NCBI RefSeq assembly: GCF_002223055.1
Contig: NZ_NKFL01000006.1
Location: 2,170,001-2,234,000 of the forward strand
DNA length: 64,000 bases
Source of the DNA: Burkholderia sp. HI2500
Lineage (GTDB): Bacteria; Pseudomonadota; Gammaproteobacteria; Burkholderiales; Burkholderiaceae
Reading direction: 5' to 3'
A model generated the notes under the pieces. That model was not told the origin of the DNA, made no database searches, and saw nothing but the letters and a program-made list of their open reading frames with translations. Made by a program: the position numbers and the translations under genes. This document shows positions 44,780 to 57,937 of the stretch, in pieces (position 1 is the first letter of the stretch; each line of letters opens with the position of its first letter).

Positions 44780-45643
44780 ATGCAACTCCAATCCCATCCC
44801 GCGTGCCGCCCGTTTTATGAAGCCGGCGAACTCACGCAACTGACTGCCTTTTATGAAGAGGGACGTAATGTCATGTGGATGATGCTGCGATCGGAGCCGC
44901 GGCCGTGCTTCAACCAGCAACTCGTTACCGACATCATCCATCTCGCGCGCGTCGCACGCGATTCGGGCCTGCCGTTCGACTTCTGGGTGACGGGCTCGCT
45001 CGTCCCCGAGCTGTTCAACGTCGGCGGCGACCTGAGCTTTTTCGTCGACGCGATCCGCAGCGGCAAGCGCGACCTGCTGATGGCCTATGCGCGCTCGTGC
45101 ATCGACGGCGTGTACGAGATCTACACGGGCTTCGGCACCGGGGCGATCTCGATCGCGATGGTCGAGGGCAGCGCGCTCGGCGGCGGCTTCGAGGCCGCGC
45201 TCGCGCATCACTACGTGCTCGCGCAGAAGGGCGTGAAGCTCGGGTTTCCCGAGATCGCGTTCAACCTGTTCCCGGGCATGGGCGGCTATTCGCTCGTCGC
45301 GCGCAAGGCCGATCGGGGCATTGCGGAGGAACTGATCTCGACCGGTGAAGCGCACGCCTCCGAGTGGTACGAGGATCGCGGGCTGGTCGACCAGACGTTC
45401 GACGCGGGCGACGCGTATCTCGCGACGCGCACCTTCATCGACGTGACCAAGCCGAAGCTGAACGGGGTGCGCGCGATGCTGCGCGCGCGCGAGCGGGTGT
45501 TCCAGCTGACGCGCTCCGAGCTGATGGACATCACGGAAGCGTGGGTGCATGCGGCGTTCACGATCGAGCCGAAGGACCTCGCGTACATGGAACGCCTCGT
45601 GATGCTGCAGAACCGGCGCGTGTCGAAGCTGCGCACGGTGTAA
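44780..45643 (+). CDS. rpfF: BDSF synthase (crotonase family)
   Basis: A 287-residue crotonase-fold enzyme matching RpfF of the Burkholderia cepacia complex. It makes the diffusible signal factor cis-2-dodecenoic acid (BDSF) by dehydration and thioester cleavage of 3-hydroxydodecanoyl-ACP. The two catalytic glutamates of the family lie in MVEGSALGGGFEAAL and in KLGFPEIAF. A GAGGA ribosome site precedes the ATG; the length equals the known protein. It is convergent with rpfR, the BDSF receptor gene. RpfF also binds RpfR directly, which restrains signal synthesis (established for B. cenocepacia). Confidence 0.95.
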   Translation: MQLQSHPACRPFYEAGELTQLTAFYEEGRNVMWMMLRSEPRPCFNQQLVTDIIHLARVARDSGLPFDFWVTGSLVPELFNVGGDLSFFVDAIRSGKRDLLMAYARSCIDGVYEIYTGFGTGAISIAMVEGSALGGGFEAALAHHYVLAQKGVKLGFPEIAFNLFPGMGGYSLVARKADRGIAEELISTGEAHASEWYEDRGLVDQTFDAGDAYLATRTFIDVTKPKLNGVRAMLRARERVFQLTRSELMDITEAWVHAAFTIEPKDLAYMERLVMLQNRRVSKLRTV

Positions 45644-45648
45644 TGCGG

Positions 45649-45677
45649 CGGGCGCCGCCGCTGGCCGGCGGCGCCCG
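45649..45677. terminator. Strong hairpin between rpfF and rpfR
   Basis: CGGGCGCCGCCG (45649-45660) pairs perfectly with CGGCGGCGCCCG (45666-45677) around a 5-base loop, a 12-bp stem. It separates the two convergent genes and can stop transcription from both sides. Confidence 0.75.
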
Positions 45678-45691
45678 TTCGTGAACGAAGC

Positions 45692-47695
45692 TCAGGCGAT
45701 CAGCCTGAGCTTCCTCGTCTCCGCGAGCCACGCCTCGAACGCCTGGGCCGGCATCGGGCGGGCGTAGTAGTAGCCTTGCGCATGATCGACGTCGAGCTGC
45801 TTGAGGAATTCGGCTTCCGCATGCGTTTCAACGCCCTCGGCGACCACCGCGAAATTCAGCGCCTTCGCGAGCGACACGACCGAGCGCACCAGCGCCTGCG
45901 AGCGCGGATTGCGGTCGATGCCCGTGATGAAGCTGCGGTCGAGCTTGATCGCGTCGAGCGGCAGGCGCGACAGCTGCGACAGCGACGAATAGCCGGTGCC
46001 GAAATCGTCGAGATGGATCTCCGCGCCGAGCTGGCGGAACTGTCGCATCAGCCCGTTGGCCGCATCCTCGTCCTCGATGAAGCAGCTCTCGGTCAGCTCG
46101 ATGTCGAGCAGGCCGGGCTTGAGCCCCGCGGCGTCGAGGATCGACGCCAGCTGGTGCACGATGTTCATGTCCTGCAGCTGCCGCGCGGACACGTTCACCG
46201 CGATCCGGATGCCGAGCCCCTTCGCCTTCCATGCGGCGGCCTGCGCGGCCGCGGTACGCATCACCCAGCGCCCGAGCGGCGCGATCAGGCCCGACTCCTC
46301 CGCGAAGCGGATGAACTCGACCGGCGCGACGAGCCCGCGATCGGGCGACTGCCAGCGGATCAGCGCCTCGACGCCGTGCACGTCGCCGGTCGCGATATCG
46401 ACGACCGGCTGGTAATGCAGCACGAACTGCTCCTCTTCGAGCGCCTTGCGCAGGTTCGTGTCGAGCCACATGTACTTCGCGACCTTCTGGTTCATCTCCA
46501 GCGAGAACACGCGATACGTATGCTTGCCCTCTTCCTTCGCGACGTACATCGCGGTATCCGCGCTGCGGATCAGCGTCTCGAGCGAATCGCCGTGCTGCGG
46601 ATGCATCGCGATGCCGATCGAGCAACTCGTGTAGACCTCCATCAGCCCGAGATGAATCGGCGTGCGCAGCCGTTCGAGAATGATCTGCGCGGTCGCTTCG
46701 AGCAGCGGCCGCGTGCCGTGCTCGAACAGCACGAGGAATTCGTCGCCGCCGAGCCGCGCGAGCGTCGCGCCGGACGGCAGGCAGCCGCTGATGATCGCCG
46801 ACACGTCCTGCAGCAGCCGGTCGCCGGTGATGTGCCCGTAGTGATCGTTGACGCGCTTGAAGTTGTCGAGATCGAGGAACAGGATGCCGACCTGCCCGCG
46901 CGTCGCGGCGGTCTCGGCGGCGATCGCCGCGTGGATGCGCTCGCTGATCGCATGGCGATTCGGCAGGCCGGTCAGCACGTCGGTGTTCGCGAGCTCGATG
47001 AGCCGCTGCTGCGCGCTGCGCTCCTCGGTGATGTCGATGCCCGAGCAGATCAGGAACTGCTCGTCGACGCCGCTGCCGCTCTGCACGAACTTGTTGCGGA
47101 ACTGGAACAGGCGCGGCCCGTTGACCGTGTTGATGTAGCGCTCGACCGCGAACGAATGGTTGCTCGCGAAAAATCCCGTGATGTTGCTGCGCGACTGCGC
47201 GCCCTGCTCGGGGGTCATGAACAGCTCGAACGCGCTGCGGCCGATCACGTCGACCTCGCGCTTGCCCGTCACTTCCTCGCACAGACGGTTGAAGCGCTGC
47301 ACCATCCCGTTGCGGTCGAGGATCACCACGAGCGAATTCACTTCGGACACGACCTGCTCGGCGAACGCGAGCCCGTGCGCGAGATCGCCCGCGACGGACT
47401 CGGCATCCGAATAGGCGGACGCCGTGCCGGCCCAGTTGGTCGTGTCGACCTTCCGGCCGACGAGATGGAGCTTGACCGGTTCGCCGAACAGCGCGATGTC
47501 GAGCACCAGGTGCGACGTGACACCGGTCAGCGCGCGGATGCACGCGGCCTGTTCGACCGTCAGCGCGACGGCGACGTTGGTCAGGCCGCGGACGGCCGCC
47601 AGTTCGAGTGCGTTGCTGTCACTGCCGAGACGCCAGCAGGGGCTGCGCGTACCGACGTGCGCCTCGAGCACCGCGCTATCGTTTTCGTCATCCAT
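45692..47695 (-). CDS. rpfR: BDSF receptor, PAS-GGDEF-EAL c-di-GMP enzyme
   Basis: A 667-residue receptor. Residues ~1-95 are the RpfF-interaction domain, ~105-230 a PAS domain that binds BDSF, ~240-400 a GGDEF domain and ~415-665 an EAL domain. The GGDEF motif (LARLGGDEFLV, near 315) and EAL motif (GVEALIRW, near 443; DDFGTGYSS) are both intact. In B. cenocepacia BDSF binding raises c-di-GMP phosphodiesterase activity, lowering c-di-GMP and shifting motility, biofilm and virulence. The order and length match the known protein. Convergent with rpfF. Confidence 0.95.
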   Translation of the reverse strand: MDDENDSAVLEAHVGTRSPCWRLGSDSNALELAAVRGLTNVAVALTVEQAACIRALTGVTSHLVLDIALFGEPVKLHLVGRKVDTTNWAGTASAYSDAESVAGDLAHGLAFAEQVVSEVNSLVVILDRNGMVQRFNRLCEEVTGKREVDVIGRSAFELFMTPEQGAQSRSNITGFFASNHSFAVERYINTVNGPRLFQFRNKFVQSGSGVDEQFLICSGIDITEERSAQQRLIELANTDVLTGLPNRHAISERIHAAIAAETAATRGQVGILFLDLDNFKRVNDHYGHITGDRLLQDVSAIISGCLPSGATLARLGGDEFLVLFEHGTRPLLEATAQIILERLRTPIHLGLMEVYTSCSIGIAMHPQHGDSLETLIRSADTAMYVAKEEGKHTYRVFSLEMNQKVAKYMWLDTNLRKALEEEQFVLHYQPVVDIATGDVHGVEALIRWQSPDRGLVAPVEFIRFAEESGLIAPLGRWVMRTAAAQAAAWKAKGLGIRIAVNVSARQLQDMNIVHQLASILDAAGLKPGLLDIELTESCFIEDEDAANGLMRQFRQLGAEIHLDDFGTGYSSLSQLSRLPLDAIKLDRSFITGIDRNPRSQALVRSVVSLAKALNFAVVAEGVETHAEAEFLKQLDVDHAQGYYYARPMPAQAFEAWLAETRKLRLIA

Positions 47696-48259
47696 GGAGA
47701 CGCCCCGATCCAGAAAAAACGCACAGTGTAGACGGAGGCGAGCCGGCCGGCCGCCGTGCCGGGGCGCGCGTGATGCGCGTCCGGCAAGGCGGCCGTGAGT
47801 GCCGTGATGATGGGCCTCGTCCCGTACTTGTTTCCCGCTAATGCGACCCGGCGTTCGCGCGTCATGCGCGCAGGTGCTGCCTAACGAATGATGAGAGCCA
47901 TCTTATCAAATGACGATCAGGATTGGCACTCACATTTAGAGCAGAGTGTCAAGGAATTGGGACTCGATTGGCAAGCCGGATTTTTCATGATGGGCAGGCG
48001 GCTCAATCGCGGTTGCGGCGGTGCGCAACGGGTTCGGCGAGTCGGGCCGAGCGCCCCGCCAGGCGGGCGTTTTCGGCTGATTTCAGGATTCGGCGGCAAT
48101 GCTTTGGCCCGCGCGTGGCGACAGGGTCGGATCGCCCTCCGGCGACCCGACTTTCCGTCGAATTTGATTCCTTTGGTGCGTCAATGCGCAGCTTTATTCC
48201 ACAGTCCGTTGCAATGCCGTTCGAGCACCGGCGCTGCACGCCGGCACCGGCTGCCCGGC
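47696..48259. other. Non-coding gap between rpfR and 5-oxoprolinase
   Basis: A 564-base gap at the 5' side of rpfR. The part from about 47880 to 48000 is clearly AT-richer than the window (stretches such as ATCTTATCAAATGACG) and may hold the rpfR promoter. Short open frames can be drawn here on both strands, but their codon use is poor and no start has a good ribosome site, so I support no gene. Confidence 0.5.
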
Positions 48260-51910
<3,651 letters not shown>

Positions 51911-52030
51911 GATGTCGGGTCGATGCGTCGTGGAATCGAGGGATGAGCGCCGCCGCACGGCGCGCGTCGCGCGCCGTGTCACGGGGTCGGTCAAAGGGGA
52001 AGAAAAATGAAGGGCGGGCTGCCCCGCCGC

Positions 52031-53329
52031 TTACGCGGCGTCGAGTTCGCGGCCGCGAGTCTCGGGCAGCGTCAGCGCGGCGACGATCACCACGCCGTAC
52101 GCTGCGACCGCGAAGATGCCGATGCTCGTGCCGAGCCCGTATTGCTTGGACAGCGCGCCGATCAGGAACGGGAACAGCGCACCGATCGCGCGGCCCACGT
52201 TGTAGCAGAAGCCCTGGCCGGAACCGCGCACGCGGGTCGGGAACAGTTCGGTGAGGAACGCGCCCATCCCCGAGAAGATGCCCGATGCGAAGAAGCCGAG
52301 CGGAAAGCCGAGCCACAGCATCGACGCGTTGGTCAGGTTCAGCGACGTGTACGCGAACGCGATCACCATCGAGCCGACCGCGAACAGGATGAAGTTCGGC
52401 TTGCGGCCCAGGCGGTCGGTCAGGTACGCGCTCGTCAGGTAGCCGACCCACGAGCCGAAGATGATCATCGCGAGATAGCCGCCGGTGCCCATCACCGTGA
52501 GGTGACGCTCGGTCTTCAGGAAGGTCGGCAGCCACGTCGTGATCGCGTAGTAGCCGCCCTGCGCGCCGGTGGTCAGCAGCGCCGCGCGCAGCGTCGTCGT
52601 GATCAGCTTCGGCGCGAAGATCTCGGTGAGGCGCGGCGCATCGGCCACTTTCGCCTGCGCGGCCTTCTCCTTCTCGTAGACGTCCGGCTCCTTCACGTAG
52701 CGACGGATCGCGACGACCAGCAGCGCGGGCGCGAGGCCGACGAGGAACAGCGCGCGCCACGCCTGCTCGGCCGGCAGCACCGAGAACAGCAGCGCATACA
52801 GCAGCGCGCACAGCCCCCAGCCGATCGCCCAGCCCGACTGGACGAGGCCGACCGCCCTGCCGCGGTCGCGCGCACGGATCACTTCGCCGATCAGCACCGC
52901 GCCGGCCGTCCATTCGCCGCCGAAGCCGAAGCCCATCAGCGCGCGCGCCGCGAGCAGCTGGTGGTAGTTCTGCGCGAGCCCGCACAGCGCGGTGAACACG
53001 GCGAACCACAGCACGGTGAGCTGCAGCGTGCGCACGCGGCCGATCCGGTCGGACAGGATGCCGGCGATCCAGCCGCCGGCCGCCGACGCGAGCAGCGTGA
53101 TCGTGCCGATGAAGCCCGCGTCGGCGAGCGAGATGCCCCAGGTCGCGACGAGCGTCGGGATCACGAACGACAGCATCTGCGTGTCCATCCCATCGAGCAT
53201 GTAGCCGACCTTGCAGCTCCAGAACGCGCGGCGCTCGCGCGGCTGCGCGTCCCCGTACCACGAGAACAGGCCGTTACGCTCGGGGCTCGCGGGCTCCGCG
53301 GCGTGCGCCGCGAGGGTCTTGCTTTCCAT
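52031..53329 (-). CDS. MFS transporter, sialate/organic acid symporter type
   Basis: A 432-residue twelve-helix MFS protein. The start MESKTLAAHA, the helix 1 segment KVGYMLDGMDTQMLSFVIP and motif A ILSDRIGRVRTL resemble the metabolite:H+ symporter (MHS/sialate, NanT-like) branch. It sits between 5-oxoprolinase and the DUF1445 hydro-lyase gene, so it is a candidate importer of 5-oxoproline or a related acidic amino acid (inference). Gap to the hydro-lyase gene is about 80 bases. Confidence 0.85.
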   Translation of the reverse strand: MESKTLAAHAAEPASPERNGLFSWYGDAQPRERRAFWSCKVGYMLDGMDTQMLSFVIPTLVATWGISLADAGFIGTITLLASAAGGWIAGILSDRIGRVRTLQLTVLWFAVFTALCGLAQNYHQLLAARALMGFGFGGEWTAGAVLIGEVIRARDRGRAVGLVQSGWAIGWGLCALLYALLFSVLPAEQAWRALFLVGLAPALLVVAIRRYVKEPDVYEKEKAAQAKVADAPRLTEIFAPKLITTTLRAALLTTGAQGGYYAITTWLPTFLKTERHLTVMGTGGYLAMIIFGSWVGYLTSAYLTDRLGRKPNFILFAVGSMVIAFAYTSLNLTNASMLWLGFPLGFFASGIFSGMGAFLTELFPTRVRGSGQGFCYNVGRAIGALFPFLIGALSKQYGLGTSIGIFAVAAYGVVIVAALTLPETRGRELDAA

Positions 53330-53412
53330 GGTGGTGCTCCTGTCGTTATGCGCCGTCGAATGATTGTCGCGCGTGCGGCGTGCCGTGCGGGTCGGGTTGT
53401 CGTCGTCCTGGC

Positions 53413-54186
53413 TCAGAACACGGCCAGCGACGCGTTCGTGATGTCGGTCATCAGCATGTGGCCGGGCGTATGCGCGATCGCGATCGGCAGCTTCGCGTCC
53501 ATCAGCGCGGTTTGCGGCGTCACGCCGCACGCCCAGAACACCGGCAGCTCGCCGTCGCGGATCGTCACCGCGTCGCCGAATTCGGGGGCGTTCAGGTCGC
53601 TGATGCCCAACTCGCGCGGATCGCCGAGATGGATCGGCGCGCCGTGCACGCCCGGAAACCGGCTGGTGATCTGCACCGCCCGAATCGCGTCGGCGCCGCG
53701 CATCGGCCGCATCGACACGACGAGCTGGCCGCCGAAGATCCCCGCGCGGCGATTCGGGATCGACGTGCGGTACATCGGCACGTTGCGCCCCTCCTCCACA
53801 TGGCGCAGGCCGATGCCTTCGCGCGCCAGCATGTCCTCGAACGAGAACGAGCAGCCGATCGCGAACACGACGAAATCGTCGCGCCACAGTGCCTCCAGCG
53901 ATTCGACGCGTTCGGTCAGGCGGCCGTCGCGGTAGACGTTGTAGCTCGGCACGTCGGTGCGGATGTCGAGATCCTCGCCGAGCACGTCGACCCGGAACGC
54001 GCCCGGTTCGCCGACGCCCAGCAGCGGGCAGGCTTTCGGGTTCGCCTGGCAAAAGCGCAGGAAATCGTGCGCGAACGCGTCGGGCAGGATCGCGAGGTTC
54101 GCTTGCGCGTACGGGCCGCAGTGGCCGGCGGTCGGGCCGCGGAACGCGCCGTGGCGCACGGACTGGCGGAATTCGGAAGGGGTCAT
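53413..54186 (-). CDS. DUF1445 putative hydro-lyase / D-glutamate cyclase-like
   Basis: A 257-residue protein of the YcsI/DUF1445 family. Conserved segments are [39 protein letters not shown] and [11 protein letters not shown] with [13 protein letters not shown] at the C-terminus. The mammalian relative converts D-glutamate to 5-oxo-D-proline, and bacterial members often lie beside oxoprolinase genes. Together with the 5-oxoprolinase and MFS carrier it suggests a D-glutamate/pyroglutamate route. First gene of the operon, divergent from a LysR regulator. Confidence 0.82.
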   Translation of the reverse strand: MTPSEFRQSVRHGAFRGPTAGHCGPYAQANLAILPDAFAHDFLRFCQANPKACPLLGVGEPGAFRVDVLGEDLDIRTDVPSYNVYRDGRLTERVESLEALWRDDFVVFAIGCSFSFEDMLAREGIGLRHVEEGRNVPMYRTSIPNRRAGIFGGQLVVSMRPMRGADAIRAVQITSRFPGVHGAPIHLGDPRELGISDLNAPEFGDAVTIRDGELPVFWACGVTPQTALMDAKLPIAIAHTPGHMLMTDITNASLAVF

Positions 54187-54392
54187 GAGGTTCTGTCGCG
54201 GATCGGTGTGGCGTCGGGATGACGGTGCCGTGTCATCGGATACAGCGAAGAGTAGAAAAGAAAAAATTTTGTCGCCAACGAGTTTTTTTGCGCTTCGTGT
54301 ATAGAATTTCTTAACGGATCTTGGGGTTTTCCCCGGCTCCGTTCACTTTTCCTCACCGGCAAAGTGCGCGCTCACCCCTCCGTCCGACCGCC

Positions 54393-55325
54393 ATGAACAC
54401 GCGTTTTCTCGAAACCTTCGTCACGCTCGCGAAGTTGCGCAACTTCCGCACGACGGCCGCCGCGCTGCACGCGACGCCGGCCGCGATCTCGCAGCGCCTG
54501 AAAGCGCTCGAGGACGAACTGCAGACGGTACTCGTCGACCGCGACAGCCGCGAATTCCGGCTCACGCCGAACGGCGAATACCTGCTCGGCTATGCGAAGG
54601 CCGTGGTCGAGGCGACGCAGGAGCTGCAGGCCGCGGCCTCCGGCGAGCGCGCGCTGCGCGGCAAGCTGCGGCTCGGCGTGATCGAGACCGTCGTGCACAG
54701 CTGGCTGCCGCACTACATGCGGCGGCTGGCGGCCGACTATCCGCAGCTCGAGATCGACCTGACCGTCGACGTCAGCGTCGTGCTGCAGCGCCGGCTGATG
54801 GCCGGCGAGCTCGACCTGATCATCCGCGTGGAAGGCAGCGACGAGGCGTCGGTCGTGTGCGATGCGCTCGCGAACTACCCGGTGCGCTGGATCGCGCGCG
54901 CGGGGCTGCTGCCGAACACGCGCACGGGGCTCGCCAGGCAGGTGCTGCGGCAGCCGATTCTCACCTACGGGCGCGGTACGGCGCCGCATCGCGCGCTGGA
55001 GGACATCGTCCGCACGCTCGCGCATGCGCACGGCGTGCCGCTGTCGGACACGCGCATCACCGGCTCGCCGTCGATCTCGGTGATCGTGCAGCTCGTGCGC
55101 GACGGGTTTGGCGTGGCGGCGATTCCGGTGCTGTTCGTCGATGCGTTGATCGAAAGCGGCGAAGTCGTCGAGTTGCCGCTGCAGCCGTCGCCGCCGTCGA
55201 TCGTCGTGTCGATGTCGCGGCGGGCCGATGCGCCGCGGTTCGTGCATGGCGCGTCGATTGCCGCGCGGGCGGCTTGTCATGAGTATTGCGAGAAAAGCAA
55301 GCGGTTGCTGGTTGAGGCGCTTTGA
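54393..55325 (+). CDS. LysR-family transcriptional regulator
   Basis: A 310-residue LysR regulator with HTH residues 1-60 (MNTRFLETFVTLAKLRNFRT, TPAAISQRLKALE) and an effector domain after residue 90. The ATG at 54393 fits the family start. It is divergent from the hydro-lyase/MFS/5-oxoprolinase operon. The 206-base gap between them has an unusual AT-rich stretch (around 54250-54315), the likely control region. The inducer is probably a pathway intermediate such as 5-oxoproline. Confidence 0.9.
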   Translation: MNTRFLETFVTLAKLRNFRTTAAALHATPAAISQRLKALEDELQTVLVDRDSREFRLTPNGEYLLGYAKAVVEATQELQAAASGERALRGKLRLGVIETVVHSWLPHYMRRLAADYPQLEIDLTVDVSVVLQRRLMAGELDLIIRVEGSDEASVVCDALANYPVRWIARAGLLPNTRTGLARQVLRQPILTYGRGTAPHRALEDIVRTLAHAHGVPLSDTRITGSPSISVIVQLVRDGFGVAAIPVLFVDALIESGEVVELPLQPSPPSIVVSMSRRADAPRFVHGASIAARAACHEYCEKSKRLLVEAL

Positions 55326-55647
55326 TGCGGTGCAAGCCGGTGAATGGCGGGGCCGGGTATCCGGCACGCATTCGACTTCGCGCGAATCACCCACACTCGC
55401 CTGCGACGCGTGCGCCCCATGCGTCGTGCATGCCGGGCGTCGATCACCGCAACGTCATCGACGCACAGGCATCAGACACGAATGCGATGTTTCCGATCTG
55501 GCAGCGTGCGGCTCGGGCTGAGCCGAAAGACAGCGAAACGCAACGCGCCAGCTGAATCCGTACCACGACAAAGTCGAAGGGCACGGCCACACCAACGCGC
55601 GGCCGTGCCCGAGTCACCCGGCATCAATCAGCCGAGGCTCTCCTACT
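55326..55647. other. Non-coding gap between convergent genes
   Basis: A 322-base gap after the LysR gene and before the end of the exported propeller-like gene. Apart from the hairpin at 55579-55610, I see no gene or dyad that I can support; short open frames here lack ribosome sites. Confidence 0.5.
55579..55610. terminator. Hairpin terminator between convergent genes
   Basis: GGGCACGGCC (55579-55588) pairs perfectly with GGCCGTGCCC (55601-55610) over a 12-base loop. It is about 35 bases from the end of the minus-strand exported gene and suits both neighbours. Confidence 0.65.
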
Positions 55648-57348
55648 TCAGTGCGACCGCCCCGTATCCGTCCCCGGCGCGAACTCGATCCCCCGCAGCA
55701 CTTCCGCGAACTTCGCAGTCCGCAGCACCGCGAATTGCTCATGCGCAGCCGTCGCCGCGCTCGTGTTCTTCAACACGTCACGCACTGCAACCAGCCGGTT
55801 CGGATCCGCACCAACGTCGCCATTGCCGCTGACGGTCGACGTAATCGCCCAGATCGTCACCGTGCCGTCGCGTTCGACGCGGCCCGTCAGGTTGCGCAGG
55901 CCGGCCGTCGCCGGTGCCCACGGCAGGCCCGTGGCCGAATTGTTGCCCGCCGGATAGCCGGCGACGGCATACGGCTGACCGAGGTTCAACCCGTTCTGCA
56001 GCGTGTACGCGAGCTTCCACTGCTTCGTACCCGCGTCGTAAACCCACTTCTGCAGGCCCGCCGTCTTCTGCGCAGCGGCGTGCGTGTACAGGTCCGCGCC
56101 GCCCGTGTAGCCGTCGCCCTCGTCCGCGACATACAGCGTGTTCGCGTCGGCGAACCAGATCCCGAACGGATAGGCGAGCGTCGTCGCGGTCTTGTTCGGC
56201 GTGCTCGGGAAACCGGCCAGCACGCACATGGTGTTCGGCAGGCCAGCCGTCTGCAGCGTGGCGGCGTTGTACGCGAGCGGCGCGGTCGGCAGCACGGCCT
56301 TCGGTGACGGCACGCCGACGCCCGACGGGCACGCGGTGCCGGTCGTATCGACGAAGTACACCGTGTTCACGCCGTTGCCGCCGCTGCCCTTCGTGTAGTA
56401 CACGACGTTGTCGTGCACCGCGATGCCGCGGAAGTTGTCGTCCTTGCCGATCTTGTCGGCCTTCACGCCGAGTTCCGTGACCGAGAAGCTCGCGAGCGGC
56501 GTCGGCACGCCCGGATCCTGCTGCGCTTCGTGATGCTTCGCGCCGTCGATGAGCTGCGCGCCCGCGCCGAGGATCACGTTGTCCGGCTGCGGGTTCGCGC
56601 CGTTGCCGGCGTTGCCCGACGTGTAGTAGATCTCGCGGCCGTCGCGATTGTTCAGGATCGCCGCGCGGCCGTTGTTGCCGCTGTACGCGTTCGTCTCGGT
56701 GAAGCGGAAATGCCCGTGGCGATCGACGCGCGCGATCGCGCGATAAAAGTTCTGCCCGTCCGGGTTGGTCGTATCGACCGCGAGCAGCGTGTTCGAGTTC
56801 GACACGTCGACCGTATTGACCGGCGCGACGTAGCCCATGAACGTCAGATAGCGGCCGTCGAGCGACAGGTGCAGGCCGAGCTCCGACTTCGAGCTGAAGC
56901 TCGTCACCAGCTGGTCGTGCGCGAAGCCTTTCTGCAGGCTGTTCGGCACTTCGAGCGTGCTGACGACACCGCCTGCCGGCGTGATCTGGTCGAGGAAGAT
57001 GCGCGACGTGATGCCGAAGCTGCCGTCGTAGCGGTCGTTGTTCCACACGGTCGGATAGGTGCCGTCGTTCGGCGCGCCGGATGCCGCGCCGCAACCACCG
57101 GTGGTCTTCGCGCAGTTCGGCGGCAGGATCGCGCCGGGCTGGACGTTGGCCGACACGTTGTCGTACACGCTGCGGCTGACGACCAGGAAGCCCGGCACGA
57201 AACCCGGCGCGAAACGGCTGTCGCCGTCGTTGTCATGCGGAGCAGCGTGTGCGCCGATGCTCGCGGCAATCAGCGTCAGTGCGAAGACGGGAACGGCACG
57301 ATCGCGCAGCGCGCGGCGGCGCTTCGCGGACAAGGCGAGATTCGGCAT
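55648..57348 (-). CDS. Exported hypothetical protein, propeller-like
   Basis: A 566-residue protein with a Sec signal (MPNLALSAKRRRALRDRAVP, cleavage near GAHAA). The mature part shows repeated Asp/Gly/Asn-rich segments such as NNDRYDGSFGI, DDNFRGIAVHDNVVYYTKG and FGIWFADANTLYVADEGDG, suggesting a beta-propeller, probably seven blades. It has no motif for a named enzyme. I prefer 57348, with GGAGCC upstream; 57369 has a weak site. Alone between a hairpin and an ABM-domain gene; likely a periplasmic or surface protein of unknown role. Confidence 0.75.
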   Translation of the reverse strand: MPNLALSAKRRRALRDRAVPVFALTLIAASIGAHAAPHDNDGDSRFAPGFVPGFLVVSRSVYDNVSANVQPGAILPPNCAKTTGGCGAASGAPNDGTYPTVWNNDRYDGSFGITSRIFLDQITPAGGVVSTLEVPNSLQKGFAHDQLVTSFSSKSELGLHLSLDGRYLTFMGYVAPVNTVDVSNSNTLLAVDTTNPDGQNFYRAIARVDRHGHFRFTETNAYSGNNGRAAILNNRDGREIYYTSGNAGNGANPQPDNVILGAGAQLIDGAKHHEAQQDPGVPTPLASFSVTELGVKADKIGKDDNFRGIAVHDNVVYYTKGSGGNGVNTVYFVDTTGTACPSGVGVPSPKAVLPTAPLAYNAATLQTAGLPNTMCVLAGFPSTPNKTATTLAYPFGIWFADANTLYVADEGDGYTGGADLYTHAAAQKTAGLQKWVYDAGTKQWKLAYTLQNGLNLGQPYAVAGYPAGNNSATGLPWAPATAGLRNLTGRVERDGTVTIWAITSTVSGNGDVGADPNRLVAVRDVLKNTSAATAAHEQFAVLRTAKFAEVLRGIEFAPGTDTGRSH

Positions 57349-57545
57349 GGACAAGGCTCCGTACGACATCGAGTGAGGACGTTGTGGGTGGACAGACTGA
57401 CGACGTGAAGCCCCGCCACCTTAGCCATGCTTGATGAAGAATTGATTGCACGCGATCCCGCGGAAACCCGCGTGAAAACACGGGCTGCCGAGTGCGGCGC
57501 GTTGTTATTGATCCGTAATGCGAAAGAAATGAATCAGACAGCCAA

Positions 57546-57872
57546 TCAGGCGGATTGGCCCGCATGCGGTTGCGTGAGCTTGCCGTCGCCATACTCGCGC
57601 AACACTTTCGAAATCACGACGCGATAGCCGTCCAGCCAGCGCGCCTGTTTCGTCTTTGCCTCGAGATGCGCCGGGTGCTGCATCAGCTGCCGCAGCGCCG
57701 CCTCCGACTCCCAGTAGTAGACGTTCTGGATCAGCCCCGATTCGGCGTTCTCCCACGTCTCCTCGCCGAGATAGCCGGGCGTCGCGCGCGCCATGTCGGC
57801 AATCTGCCGGTCGAGCCGGTGGAATTCGTCGTCGTATTGCCCGGCACGGAAAATGAAGGTCGACGCGTACAT
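57546..57872 (-). CDS. Antibiotic biosynthesis monooxygenase (ABM) domain protein
   Basis: A 108-residue ferredoxin-like protein starting MYASTFIFRAGQYDDEF, with the ATPGYLGEETWENAESG and YYWESEAALRQLMQHPAH segments of the dimeric ABM fold. Members include heme-degrading and quinol-forming oxygenases, but the heme-ligand Asn/Trp set is not visible, so catalytic function is uncertain. It lies 65 bases after the cysteine-cluster gene on the same strand, possibly in the sulfatase operon's tail. Confidence 0.72.
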   Translation of the reverse strand: MYASTFIFRAGQYDDEFHRLDRQIADMARATPGYLGEETWENAESGLIQNVYYWESEAALRQLMQHPAHLEAKTKQARWLDGYRVVISKVLREYGDGKLTQPHAGQSA

Positions 57873-57937
57873 GCCCGCTCCATCGAAAGCGATTGAAAGA
57901 GCGCCGATTGTAAGGCACGTGCGGCTGGCCGCCGTCG

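Noticed and set aside
45776..47731. Plus-strand open frame opposite rpfR
   Set aside because: rpfR on the minus strand has intact PAS, GGDEF and EAL motifs; the opposite frame is a side effect of GC bias.
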